Source: an uncultured Clostridia bacterium (lineage in GTDB: Bacteria > Bacillota > Clostridia > TANB77 > CAG-508). Taken from it: DNA of 53,740 nucleotides. This document shows, one piece after another, positions 7,416-15,778 of this stretch. Every line of letters begins with the position of its first letter. Position 1 is the first letter of the stretch. Position numbers and translations under genes: made by a program. The stretch spans positions 1-53,740 of the forward strand of contig CALXVB010000007.1 in the NCBI GenBank assembly GCA_944391855.1. Reading direction: 5' to 3'. A model generated the notes under the pieces. That model saw nothing but the letters and a program-made list of their open reading frames with translations. It searched no databases and had not been told where the DNA came from.

Positions 7416-9119
7416 TTACATTTTATCTGGCATTTGTATTCCTAAAAGTCTAGCACCATTTTTAAGTAACATATTTGTACAATATGTTACATAAACTCTA
7501 GCTGTTTGTAGTTTTTTATCATCACATATTATTTTATTCTCATTATAGAAACTGCTAAATAACTGCGCTATATTAATTAGATATCTAGATATAATATATG
7601 GCTCATTTTTCTCTGCTGCTTGTTTTACTATATTTTCAAAGTTATACATTTCCTTTATTAGATTTACTGATGCATTATCTTGTAGCAAATCCATATTTAC
7701 TGTATTTATATCTGGTATTTTATCTACCTTTTCGAGTATGCTATTAGTACGTACATACATGTATTGTAAATATGGTCCTGTTTCACCATTAAAGTTAAGC
7801 ATTGTATCCCAATCAAATACTTCGTCTTTTATTCTACTATTATACAAGTCATTAAATATTACAGCACCAATACCTACTTTTTTTGCAACTTCTTCTTTAT
7901 TTTCTAAATTACTATTTTTTTCTTCAATAATTTTAGATACTCTAGATATTGCTTCATTTAGTAAATCTTCTAATTTTATAATATTGCCTTCCCTTGTAGA
8001 CATTTTACCAGTTTTTAATTGTACCATACCAAATGGTACATGTATTAATCCATCTGTATATTTTTTATCTAATCCTAGTAGTTTTGCTGTTTCAAAAACT
8101 TGCTTAAAATGGAGTGTTTGCTCATAAGAAGTAACATATATTGCTTTATCAAAATTATATGTTCTTGCTCTATACATTATTGCTGCTAAATCACGTGTAG
8201 CATAGGTTGTAGAACCATTTGTTTTTTCTATAATACATGGAGGCATATCATATTCGTCTAAATTAATAACTCTTGCGCCTTCTGATTCTACTAACTTTCC
8301 TGTTTTTTCTAATATTTCCACTATTTCTGGCATTTTATCAGAATAAAAAGCCTCTCCATTTAGTGAATCAAAATGTACGTCTAGTAAATCATAAACTCTT
8401 TGAAATTCTTTTAGGCTTAAATTTCTAAATTTTTGCCATAATTCTGTACAATATTTATCTCCATCTTCCAGTTTTTTAAAATTATTTCTACATTCTTCTA
8501 ATACACTTTCATCTTCTTTACATAGATTATTAATCCTTACATAAATTTTGGTAAGCTCGTCTATAGGGTTGCTTTCTATATCATACTCTTTGCCCCATCT
8601 TTTATATCCTTCAATAAGTTTTCCAAATTGAGTTCCATAATCACCCAAATGATTTATTCCAATCACGTTATATCCTAAAAATTTATATATATTATATAAA
8701 GCGTTTCCTATTACTGTTGAACGTAAGTGCCCTATGTGAAATGGTTTTGCAATATTTGGAGAAGAGTAGTCTATTACTATTGTTTTGCTTTCTCCAAGAT
8801 TACTACTTCCAAAGTTCTCTTTTTTATTACTAAATTCCTTTAAAACTGTTTTAACAATAGCTTGTGGATTTATATAAAAATTCAAATACCCGTTTACTAC
8901 GTCTATTTTAGAAATTAGTTCTTCTTCAAATTTTAGTTTTTCTTTTATATCATTTGCTATCATTTGTGGGGCTTTTTTTAGTTCTTTTGCAAGTTTAAAA
9001 CATGGAAGAGAATAATCTCCCATTTCTTTATTTGCTGGAACCTCTATATATTCATAAATATTCTCTATATTAGTAACTTTTTTTATTTCTTCTGTTATTA
9101 TATTTTTAAAGTCTAACAT
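7416..9119 (-). CDS. argS: Arginyl-tRNA synthetase
   Basis: A 567-residue class I synthetase that charges tRNA-Arg. An N-terminal Arg-tRNA-synthetase domain is followed by SSPNIAKPFHIGHLRST (the HIGH signature) near residue 115, KMSTREGN as the KMSKS-like loop, and a C-terminal DALR anticodon-binding domain ending GIQMPDKM. ATG follows GAGGAGGGCAGAA. It is notable here because arginine decoding looks unusual in this genome (see the CGG finding). Confidence 0.96.
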   Translation of the reverse strand: MLDFKNIITEEIKKVTNIENIYEYIEVPANKEMGDYSLPCFKLAKELKKAPQMIANDIKEKLKFEEELISKIDVVNGYLNFYINPQAIVKTVLKEFSNKKENFGSSNLGESKTIVIDYSSPNIAKPFHIGHLRSTVIGNALYNIYKFLGYNVIGINHLGDYGTQFGKLIEGYKRWGKEYDIESNPIDELTKIYVRINNLCKEDESVLEECRNNFKKLEDGDKYCTELWQKFRNLSLKEFQRVYDLLDVHFDSLNGEAFYSDKMPEIVEILEKTGKLVESEGARVINLDEYDMPPCIIEKTNGSTTYATRDLAAIMYRARTYNFDKAIYVTSYEQTLHFKQVFETAKLLGLDKKYTDGLIHVPFGMVQLKTGKMSTREGNIIKLEDLLNEAISRVSKIIEEKNSNLENKEEVAKKVGIGAVIFNDLYNSRIKDEVFDWDTMLNFNGETGPYLQYMYVRTNSILEKVDKIPDINTVNMDLLQDNASVNLIKEMYNFENIVKQAAEKNEPYIISRYLINIAQLFSSFYNENKIICDDKKLQTARVYVTYCTNMLLKNGARLLGIQMPDKM

Positions 9120-9139
9120 TTCTGCCCTCCTCGCCTATT

Positions 9140-9170
9140 TTTACAAAAGGGGACGGGCCCCTTTTGTAAA
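9140..9170. repeat. GGGAC-core palindrome, ACAAAAGGGGACGGG type
   Basis: TTTACAAAAGGGG (9140-9152) and CCCCTTTTGTAAA (9158-9170) are perfect 13-bp arms around ACGGG. The left half is shared with the two elements at 45071 and 45165. It sits between the argS ribosome site and the stop of the upstream phosphofructokinase gene, so it may also end or process that transcript. Confidence 0.8.
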
Positions 9171-9186
9171 TTCTACATATCACTCT

Positions 9187-10329
9187 TTAATCTCCTAAAT
9201 TAATTCCTATTGCTCTAGCTGTTTTGACTAGTTCATCATCCATTGTTACTTTTCTTAAATTACTTTCTGGTGTATTTCCTGATACTGCACCGATTTTTGT
9301 ATTATTTCCTACTACTTCTTCTAATGGCACACTGTTTAATTTTCCATCTTTTATAACTGTTAGGACGTTAAATTTGCCTTCTAGTGCAAGTTCCATTGCC
9401 TTTGAACCATATTTAGTAGAAAGTACTCTATCAAAAGCTGTAGGAGTTCCACCTCTTTGCATATATCCAAGCACTGTGCATCTAGCTTCTAGTCCAGTTA
9501 ATTCTTCTAATTGTTTTGCAACTTGTTCTCCTATTCCTCCAAGTTTTGTGTTATCTACTCCTGAACCATTATTTCTCATGTTTTTAACATGTATCTCTCC
9601 ACCTATTGGTTTTGCACCTTCTGCAACAACTACTACACTAAATTCTTTTCCCCTATTTTTTCTATTTATAATCTTTCTTGCAGCACTTTCAATATCATAA
9701 GGTATTTCTGGTATTAATGCTACGTCAGCACCACCTGCTATAGCTGACTCTAATGCAATCCAGCCTGCATATCTTCCCATTACTTCTAGCACCATTATTC
9801 TATGGTGAGTTTCACCTGTTGAGTGTAATCTATCAATTGCTTCTGTTGCAACAGATACAGCTGTATTATATCCAAAAGTAATCTCTGTACATGCAACGTC
9901 ATTGTCTATTGTCTTCGGAATACCTATAACATTAATTCCTTTTAATGATAAATCTCTTGCAGATTTTTGTGTTCCATCTCCTCCAAGAGTAAATAAGCAA
10001 TCAATCTCATCTTTTTTAATATTTTCTATACAAATGTCTGATAAATCCTTGTATACTATTTCCCCATTTTCTTCTACTGGATAATTGAAAACATTTGCAT
10101 TTGTAGATGACCCTATAATTGAGCCACCTTTAGGTAATATTCCTACAGCATTTCCTGTAGAACTTGTACCTAGTTTTATAATATCATTTTTTAATAAACC
10201 TCTAAATCCATCTATGAATCCATAACATTCTATGTTTTTGTTTTCTGCTGTTTTTATTATTGCTCTTATAACTGCATTAAATCCCGATACGTCTCCACCA
10301 TTTGCAAGTATAGCTACTTTTTTTAACAT
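9187..10329 (-). CDS. 6-phosphofructokinase
   Basis: A 380-residue PfkA-superfamily enzyme for fructose-6-P to fructose-1,6-bisP. GGDVSGFNAVIRA opens the protein; the donor loop is LGGDGT, the catalytic loop is PKTIDND, then VMGRYAGW and PEIPYD. Gly after GGD predicts ATP as donor, while Lys in PKTIDND (Gly in classic PfkA) is typical of PPi-dependent and long-form enzymes, so this is the mixed Gly/Lys class. ATP use is the likelier call. It is alone, with its own promoter. Confidence 0.93.
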   Translation of the reverse strand: MLKKVAILANGGDVSGFNAVIRAIIKTAENKNIECYGFIDGFRGLLKNDIIKLGTSSTGNAVGILPKGGSIIGSSTNANVFNYPVEENGEIVYKDLSDICIENIKKDEIDCLFTLGGDGTQKSARDLSLKGINVIGIPKTIDNDVACTEITFGYNTAVSVATEAIDRLHSTGETHHRIMVLEVMGRYAGWIALESAIAGGADVALIPEIPYDIESAARKIINRKNRGKEFSVVVVAEGAKPIGGEIHVKNMRNNGSGVDNTKLGGIGEQVAKQLEELTGLEARCTVLGYMQRGGTPTAFDRVLSTKYGSKAMELALEGKFNVLTVIKDGKLNSVPLEEVVGNNTKIGAVSGNTPESNLRKVTMDDELVKTARAIGINLGD

Positions 10330-10364
10330 AAATCTTCTCTCCTTTGTAAAAAATTCACAATACT

Positions 10365-10392
10365 ATTATACCAATAAATAGAAAAAAAACAA
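10365..10392 (-). promoter_or_regulatory. SigA-type promoter for the phosphofructokinase gene
   Basis: On the minus strand TTGTTT (10387-10392), a 16-base T-rich spacer and TATAAT (10365-10370) lie about 35 bases upstream of the start codon. The perfect -10 and near-consensus -35 support a vegetative promoter. Confidence 0.6.
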
Positions 10393-10469
10393 CTTTTTTT
10401 GAGAGATTTTTTTGAAATTGTGTAACGAAACATATGCAACAATGTTTAACATGTATATTTAAAAAAAAT

Positions 10470-10511
10470 AAAACTCTATATGATATTTTATATTTTATCA
10501 TAAGGAGTTTT
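10470..10511 (-). terminator. Bidirectional terminator at the end of the spoIIIA transcript
   Basis: AAAACTC/GAGTTTT and TATGATA/TATCATA form a stem of 14 paired bases with A tracts before and T tracts after it, so it can work on both strands. It follows the broken SUMF1-like gene downstream of spoIIIAH. Confidence 0.7.
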
Positions 10512-10533
10512 ATTTTTCACTCTTCTTTTCATT

Positions 10534-10917
10534 TTACACAAAATTCTTTACATTCTCATTTACATGCCCATTATAACTAAAGCCACGTATGCTTGGAGTA
10601 TATACATTGTAAATATAAAAGCCTCCCTCCAAATACAAGGCATAATATTGTCATCATAAGTGCAAGTAGAATATTCTGTAGTCCATTCATGATAATTTCC
10701 TAGTATATCATATATATTACTATAATTATCCAATTTTTTCCTCCCACAATATATTAACCAGATTGTAATATACTGTTTGTTCTATATTGCCATAAGTGCT
10801 ATCTGTTGTTATAGCCAGCGAATATTCTTTTTCATTTGTCTGACTTATAAAATTTAATGCTGTATTCCATGCATAACTACTTATTAATTCGCTTGTTACA
10901 TAATAACTAAATCTAAT
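10534..10917 (-). pseudogene. Broken SUMF1/FGE-like (formylglycine-generating enzyme fold) gene
   Basis: Three successive frames encode the end of one protein: YYVTSELISSYAWNTALNF and LAITTDSTYGNI in the first, then DNYSNIYDILGNYHEWTTEY in the second, then EGGFYIYNVYTPSIRGFSYN to a stop at 10534 in the third. Together they match the C-terminal half of SUMF1-domain proteins of gut Clostridia (Y-D-x-LGN-x-x-EWT, then R-GG-Y and RG-F). No CGG codon lies at the breaks, and bases around NI-EQTV are lost, so this is true decay and unlike the five CGG genes. It begins directly after the spoIIIAH stop, with no start or ribosome site. Confidence 0.7.
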
Positions 10918-10953
10918 ATATTTTTAATATATCTGTAACATTTTTGTAATATT

Positions 10954-11682
10954 TTAATCCTTATTCATTATATGTATATTACCTATATCCGCTTCTAGCT
11001 CTCTCGTAATAATATTCTGCATTTGTGCTATTTCTTCTTTTTTTACTTCATCTTCTTTAACAATAACATTTATACTCTCTCCATTAACAAAGATTATTAA
11101 ATCTTCTATTCCTTTTGTCTTAATTAAGTTTTCTGCTATCATTATTGCATTTTGCTCATTATTTAACTTGGTTATCTCTACTTGAGCTGTTTTCTTTTGA
11201 GCTTCACTTACATTAGAGTTATTTAATATGTCTTGATAGTTTTCTATTCTCTGTGAATACATAGACTCTCTTTCCAGTCTAGAACTTGTAAAATAGCTGT
11301 CTATATCTTGTGTAGAATTTGTATTACTTGAACTTGTTGTTATTGTTGTATCGTCATTATTATTACTTGTATTATTTTCTAATGTGTTATCAATACTATT
11401 ACTATATATTGTGTTAGTGTCTATGGTGTTCGTATCATCCGCTTCTTCTGTTAGACTATTACTATTCATACTATTTGTATTTTCTGCCACATTAGCACTT
11501 ACAAGTTTTGCATCTCCAATACTTGCCATTTCCTCAGAATCAGCTATATCACTTGCTGTTAAACTAGTATTACCTTCTTTATTATTATTCATATAGCTTA
11601 AATAACCTGCTGTTATTATCATAAGCCCTATAGTAAAAACAATAATTTGGTTTCTTTTAAAAATACTCTTAAAAAAATTCAT
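10954..11682 (-). CDS. spoIIIAH: Stage III sporulation protein AH
   Basis: A 242-residue mother-cell membrane protein that binds forespore SpoIIQ and forms part of the channel across the two membranes. It has a single N-terminal helix (residues 15-28), a long Asn/Thr/Ser-rich linker and a C-terminal YscJ/FliF-like domain (ESMYSQRIENYQDIL, then LIKTKGIEDLIIFVNGESIN and VIVKEDEV). ATG follows AAGGAGGAAGT. It is the last gene of the operon, and a palindromic element cluster separates it from spoIIIAG. Confidence 0.93.
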   Translation of the reverse strand: MNFFKSIFKRNQIIVFTIGLMIITAGYLSYMNNNKEGNTSLTASDIADSEEMASIGDAKLVSANVAENTNSMNSNSLTEEADDTNTIDTNTIYSNSIDNTLENNTSNNNDDTTITTSSSNTNSTQDIDSYFTSSRLERESMYSQRIENYQDILNNSNVSEAQKKTAQVEITKLNNEQNAIMIAENLIKTKGIEDLIIFVNGESINVIVKEDEVKKEEIAQMQNIITRELEADIGNIHIMNKD

Positions 11683-11695
11683 ACTTCCTCCTTAT

Positions 11696-11797
11696 CTGTC
11701 ACTTCGGTGACAGGCACCATAGTGACATTTGTGTCACTTTTGGGGACAGGTTTAAAAGCGACAAACTTGTCGGAAAAAGACCTGTCCCTAAACCGAC
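11696..11797. repeat. Cluster of GACAGG/TGTCCC palindromes between spoIIIAG and spoIIIAH
   Basis: The cluster holds GTCAC-TTCG-GTGAC, AGTGACA-TTTG-TGTCACT, and a nested pair: GGGACAGGT (11743-11751) with ACCTGTCCC (11780-11788) enclosing CGACAA/TTGTCG. GGTGACAGGCACC (11706-11718) recurs inverted at 48142. The end overlaps spoIIIAG: its last codons (TCG GTT TAG) belong to the repeat. Strong stems here may attenuate spoIIIAH expression. Confidence 0.8.
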
Positions 11798-12489
11798 ATT
11801 TCAAATACTTGTATTTTGTGTGTGGGTAGTCCTGTTACTGCTGCTACCGCTTGTATTATGTTTGTTTTTACTGTAACGTCATCTGCACCTTTTGCTGTTA
11901 TTATTGCACCTTCTATGCTTGGACTTATTATGCTTTGTGTTATTAGAGTTTTACCGTTATCGTTTTCTTCATATATAACTTCTTTTTTTGTATCTGTTTG
12001 TGTTACTTTTCTTGTTCCTCCCTCACTATCTGTCTCTTCTGTGTTTTCTTCACTACTTTCTTCGTTATATACTGGTACTATTTTATTTGTTTCAGAATAT
12101 GTTATCATAACTTTTACTTCTCCTACTCCATTTATTTTAGTAAGTATTTCTTCTAATTCTGTTTCTATTGTGCTTTTTTCATTTGAGGTTTGTTCTATTG
12201 TTTCATCACTTCCATTGTTTGTTATTTTTCCTGTGGACATACTACTTGCTAATTTTTTATTTGCATCTGTTGTTTGTGTATCATTTCCTCGTTCTGTTTT
12301 GTCTCCACTCCATATATAGTTTATTACTAGTATAGTTATTATTAGTATAATTAAGAAGACTGCTAAATTTTCTAATTTCTTCTTATCTGTTTTTATTCCT
12401 TTGGCTTCTGCATTTTCTAAATCTTTTGTCTCTCCCTCATTTATCTTTTCTTCTTTTGAAAAAAAGCTTTTTATTTTATCTATTAACAT
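11788..12489 (-). CDS. spoIIIAG: Stage III sporulation protein AG
   Basis: A 233-residue ring-forming component of the SpoIIIA-SpoIIQ channel. One N-terminal helix (about residues 42-60) is followed by a YscJ-like domain: ELEEILTKINGVGEVKVMIT, then GAIITAKGADDVTVKTNII and AVTGLPTHKIQVFEM. ATG follows AGGAGGAAGAGAAAA. The final Ser-Val-stop comes from the adjoining palindromic element, so the element has replaced the native C-terminus by a few residues. Confidence 0.94.
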   Translation of the reverse strand: MLIDKIKSFFSKEEKINEGETKDLENAEAKGIKTDKKKLENLAVFLIILIITILVINYIWSGDKTERGNDTQTTDANKKLASSMSTGKITNNGSDETIEQTSNEKSTIETELEEILTKINGVGEVKVMITYSETNKIVPVYNEESSEENTEETDSEGGTRKVTQTDTKKEVIYEENDNGKTLITQSIISPSIEGAIITAKGADDVTVKTNIIQAVAAVTGLPTHKIQVFEMSV

Positions 12490-12615
12490 TTTTCTCTTCC
12501 TCCTAAACTTTTACTTACGTTTAAGTTTAATTAAAATTTAATTGTTTATCTTTTGTTTTCTTATTCCTTTATTTCCTTATTTTCTTGTCCTCATTAATTA
12601 ATTTCTAATTTATCT

Positions 12616-13347
12616 CTAATTTATAGTTATATTATTTTCATTTATTTCATATACACTGCTTATATATTGTTTTAATTCTTGCTTTTGTGTTATATTTAAC
12701 TCATTTTTTTCTCTATCACTACTACTTTCTTCTACACTTTCATTTGTATTATTGCTATTATTATTTCCATTTTCATTTAAAACCTCTATTTTGACTTTAT
12801 CTATTTCATCTACTTTCTCTATTCTTTCTATTTCATTTTCGTTTATTGTATCCTTGTTTGGATCTGTTTGTATGTTTGAATTATCTGTGCTTTTTTTCTC
12901 ATTGCTACTTTGTATATTGTTTACTTCTTTATTTTCTACGTCCAATATTACTTCTTGTATGCTGTATGTTTCATAATCTGATATTCCTATTTCTACATTA
13001 TTTACTATGTATCCTTTTGCCTCTATTTTTGCCTTCATGTCTTCTTTTATCCCATTTACATATATATTCATTATATTTCCTTCATTTTCTATTTCTATAT
13101 AATTTTGCATTTTGCTTGTTTCCTGCATTTCTTCTATATATTCATTTAAGTCTAGTATATCAGACACTTTAATTTCTTTTCCTGAAACCTTGGTAATCAC
13201 TGGAGAAACTATTGTAAATAGCACATATACTCCTATTACAACTTTTATGTATTTCTTACTATTTCCTTCTGGTAATATCATTTCTATAATTGTGCCTATT
13301 ATTACAGCTATTATTATTGCACTTGCCCAATCGCTTAACCATTCAAT
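12616..13347 (-). CDS. spoIIIAF: Stage III sporulation protein AF, probable ATT start
   Basis: SpoIIIAF is a two-helix membrane protein of the channel operon. The first ATG (13279-13281) lies inside the protein and would remove the first helix. Upstream in frame are residues IEWLSDWASAIIIAVIIGTI, the expected SpoIIIAF N-terminus, preceded by ATT (13345-13347), TTT and then an in-frame stop TAA. A strong GGAGGTGG lies 7 bases before the ATT. I therefore place initiation at ATT, a rare start known from infC, giving 243 residues. The alternatives are a point mutation from ATG or a truncated protein. The long C-terminal linker is Asn/Ser/Glu-rich. Confidence 0.8.
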   Translation of the reverse strand: MEWLSDWASAIIIAVIIGTIIEMILPEGNSKKYIKVVIGVYVLFTIVSPVITKVSGKEIKVSDILDLNEYIEEMQETSKMQNYIEIENEGNIMNIYVNGIKEDMKAKIEAKGYIVNNVEIGISDYETYSIQEVILDVENKEVNNIQSSNEKKSTDNSNIQTDPNKDTINENEIERIEKVDEIDKVKIEVLNENGNNNSNNTNESVEESSSDREKNELNITQKQELKQYISSVYEINENNITIN

Positions 13348-13376
13348 AAATTACCACCTCCTATATTTTCTCACAT

Positions 13377-13436
13377 CTGTCCCCCAAGGTGACATGAATG
13401 TCACTTTGGTGCCTGGCACCAGAGTGTCATCTGTAC
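13377..13436. repeat. GTGACAT/GGTGCC palindrome cluster between spoIIIAE and spoIIIAF
   Basis: It contains GTGACAT-GA-ATGTCAC and GGTGCC-T-GGCACC next to TGTCCCCC. It is nearly identical over more than 30 bases to the element at 48109-48160 downstream of polA. The TGA stop of spoIIIAE lies inside it. Confidence 0.8.
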
Positions 13437-14612
13437 ATTAGTCCGCTGTTTGATATTTTTATGATTAGGGTAGTTCCTATAATTAACATTACTGATACAC
13501 TACACATTATTGCTAAAAATGTTTTAAATGTATCTCCCATTTGTTCTAATAAAGATACTATTTTTCCATCTGCTATTGGCTGGCAAAGTGCTGCACCCAG
13601 GTAATATATTCCCATTAGTATTGCTAGTTTTACTATTGGAAGTATTACTATCCCTATAATAATTATTATTCCTATTATCCCTGTTGCATTTTTTAGTATT
13701 GAGCTACAGCCTATTACTGTATCTACTGCATCTCCTAATATTTTTCCAACTACTGGTATAAAACTAGATACTGCTGCTTTTGCCGTTTTTGCTGTTATTC
13801 CATCCACATTGCTACTTAAGCTTCCTTCTACTGATAAAAGTCCTACAAATATTGTTAGTACAACTCCTAACACCCATACTACACTACTCTTGAAAAATTT
13901 GGATAATTTATCTATTTGCACTTTGTCTGATATTTTAGATACGATTCCAAGTGAAGTTGATATTAGCACAAGTGGTATTATTATTCCTGTTATTAAGTTT
14001 CCTATAAATGTTATTATAAATAGTAGTATTGGCTGAATTAAGTTTGCAGAAACAATGCTTCCTGTAGTTATCATTAGTGTTATTAGAATAGGAACTAGTA
14101 AATTCATAAAATTAACTAAGTTCTGTATTGATTCTCTTATAATTTCTATTATTTGTACAAAGTTTGTCATGATAAGTGTTACGATAAGTATGTATTGTAC
14201 ATAATATGTAATTTGTGCTATCCCTTTATTTTCTAGCCCTTCGCTTATGTTCTTTAGAATGCTATGTATGACTACTATTACAAGTACTCCTGCTAACACT
14301 CCTATACCATCAAGCACTTCTCCTCCGTACTAAATTTAGAATACTTTTTAAAATTCCTCCATTGTCTATATTTCCTGTTATTGCTGAAGAGAATAGTTCT
14401 CCCATGTCTAGATCTTGGTATACGTCTTTTGTGTATTTGTCTGCTTCTTCTATAAAGGAGTTTATATCAAGCATTTCTTTTTGTGATTCTATAATATTTT
14501 CTGTATTTATATTATTTGTTGTATTTTCTTTTTCTCTTTCTTCTGTAGCTTGTACATTATTGGGAATTATTAAGGCTATAGCTATTATTAGTAATAAAAA
14601 GATTTTTTTCAT
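13427..14612 (-). CDS. spoIIIAE: Stage III sporulation protein AE, read through a CGG +1 shift
   Basis: This gene must be read as two segments: 14612 down to 14328, then 14326 down to 13427, skipping the C at 14327 of an in-frame CGG (14325-14327). The first part gives a signal peptide and a linker ending ILNLV. The second continues GGEVLDGIGVLAG through about eight membrane helices to MYR. The joined protein is about 394 residues, the normal SpoIIIAE length; neither half alone matches the family. SpoIIIAE is the polytopic export-gate-like core of the SpoIIIA channel. Alternative: reinitiation at GTG 14315-14317 behind GGAGG would give two polypeptides. Confidence 0.85.
14325..14327 (-). other. 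In-frame CGG with +1 frame change (spoIIIAE)
   Basis: Context TTA GTA CGG AGG AGA. Frame 0 stops at TGA five codons later. Dropping the C gives GTA GGA GGA GAA GTG (V G G E V), which joins the two halves of SpoIIIAE exactly. Confidence 0.85.
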
Positions 14613-14641
14613 TTGATTTTACCTTATAATTTATGAATATA

Positions 14642-15028
14642 TTATGGTAATATTTGTAATACTGTTTCTAATAGACTGGAGATTATTGGTATTGACATTG
14701 ATACAATTATTACTTTTCCTCCCATATCCACTTTGTTTGCTATGGCCGTTTCTCCTGTATCTTTGCATATACTAACTGCAAATTCTGTTAAAAATGCTAT
14801 TCCTGTGATTTTTATAAGTAGTGTTAAAAATTCGCTATCTATAGAGGCTTTGTTTGAAAGTGAAGTTAGTATATCTACTATTCCACTTATTTTATCCATA
14901 AGGAATAGTAGTATAATGCCACCAGCTAAAAGTGATACATATAGGGTGAATTCTGGTTTATATTGTCTTATTATTATAATTATTATTAATGATATAAGTC
15001 CTACTCCAATTATTTTTATAATATCCAT
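14642..15028 (-). CDS. spoIIIAD: Stage III sporulation protein AD
   Basis: A 128-residue membrane protein with four hydrophobic helices and the family core LTLLIKITGIAFLTEFAVSI followed by CKDTGETAIANKVDMGGKV. With SpoIIIAC it forms the small membrane subunits of the sporulation channel, comparable to FliQ/FliR-type gate proteins. It sits in canonical order between AC and AE; ATG follows GAAAGGAAAATT. Confidence 0.95.
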   Translation of the reverse strand: MDIIKIIGVGLISLIIIIIIRQYKPEFTLYVSLLAGGIILLFLMDKISGIVDILTSLSNKASIDSEFLTLLIKITGIAFLTEFAVSICKDTGETAIANKVDMGGKVIIVSMSIPIISSLLETVLQILP

Positions 15029-15050
15029 AATTTTCCTTTCACTTTATATT

Positions 15051-15245
15051 TTAGAGTCCAAACATGGTTCTCACTGAATCAAATAATGTGCTTATTTCTT
15101 TTATAACTAGTGTAAGTACTATAACTAGTCCTGCAAGAGTAGTCATCATTGCTTGGTCTTCTCTTCCTGCTCTTACTAGTACTTGGTGAAGTACTGCTAC
15201 TAAAATTCCTATTGCAGCTATTTTAAATAATAAATCTATATCCAT
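15051..15245 (-). CDS. spoIIIAC: Stage III sporulation protein AC
   Basis: A 64-residue two-helix membrane protein containing FKIAAIGILVAVLHQVL and GREDQAMMTTLAGLVIVL, diagnostic of SpoIIIAC. Length and position between AB and AD are canonical. ATG follows GGAGAAAGGGATTTTT. Confidence 0.96.
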   Translation of the reverse strand: MDIDLLFKIAAIGILVAVLHQVLVRAGREDQAMMTTLAGLVIVLTLVIKEISTLFDSVRTMFGL

Positions 15246-15268
15246 AAAAATCCCTTTCTCCTCTATTT

Positions 15269-15778
15269 TTAAACTAATATGATAACTATTGCTAGTCCTA
15301 CAACCCCCCCTAATGTTCTATATAATTTTTCATTTTTTTGCTTTTCTTTTTCTGCTATTTCTATTTGTGTATTTAAAAAGTTTTGCACTAGTTTTATTTC
15401 ACTTATTTGTCCATCTAAATCTGTTTTTCCTAATAATTTACTTAAAGATTTTATTATGTCTTTATCTTCTCTAGTTAGATTTGTGTCAGTTTCTTCTATT
15501 CCTTCTTCCCATGCTTCTCCTGCTGATTTTTCTTTCATTTTTTCAGAAGCAGTTTTAAATATTTTTCCTATACTTCCTGAAATATTGTTACTTATCTCAT
15601 CAAAGCTTACTGGTATTGCTTCATATGTAAATTTTATTTTAGTTAAAAACATATTTAATGCATTTTTCATGTCTCGAAGTTCTTTTACTCTATTTGAGTA
15701 TTTTTTTGCAATTATTTGTCCTGCCTTTACACTTCCTAAAAATATTAGTAATAAAATAAAGGTTTTTATAAATATCAT
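15269..15778 (-). CDS. spoIIIAB: Stage III sporulation protein AB
   Basis: A 169-residue protein with helices at both ends (residues 3-20 and 153-168) and a helical cytosolic domain resembling the type II secretion GspF fold (ELRDMKNALNMFLTKIKFTY near residue 34). Its start overlaps the SpoIIIAA stop by 4 bases, so translation of the ATPase and AB is coupled. Confidence 0.94.
   Translation of the reverse strand: MIFIKTFILLLIFLGSVKAGQIIAKKYSNRVKELRDMKNALNMFLTKIKFTYEAIPVSFDEISNNISGSIGKIFKTASEKMKEKSAGEAWEEGIEETDTNLTREDKDIIKSLSKLLGKTDLDGQISEIKLVQNFLNTQIEIAEKEKQKNEKLYRTLGGVVGLAIVIILV

Noticed and set aside
11384..12319. Plus-strand ORFs opposite spoIIIAG/AH, rny, polA and others
   Set aside because: They are compositional shadows of AT-rich minus-strand genes, with no ribosome sites or recognisable domains.
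14310..14330. Classic RF2-like +1 shift (Shine-Dalgarno GGAGGAG upstream of GCT TGA) in spoIIIAE
   Set aside because: It would insert RRRSA-like residues, and the other four split genes have no such Shine-Dalgarno or stop context, while all five share the CGG codon.
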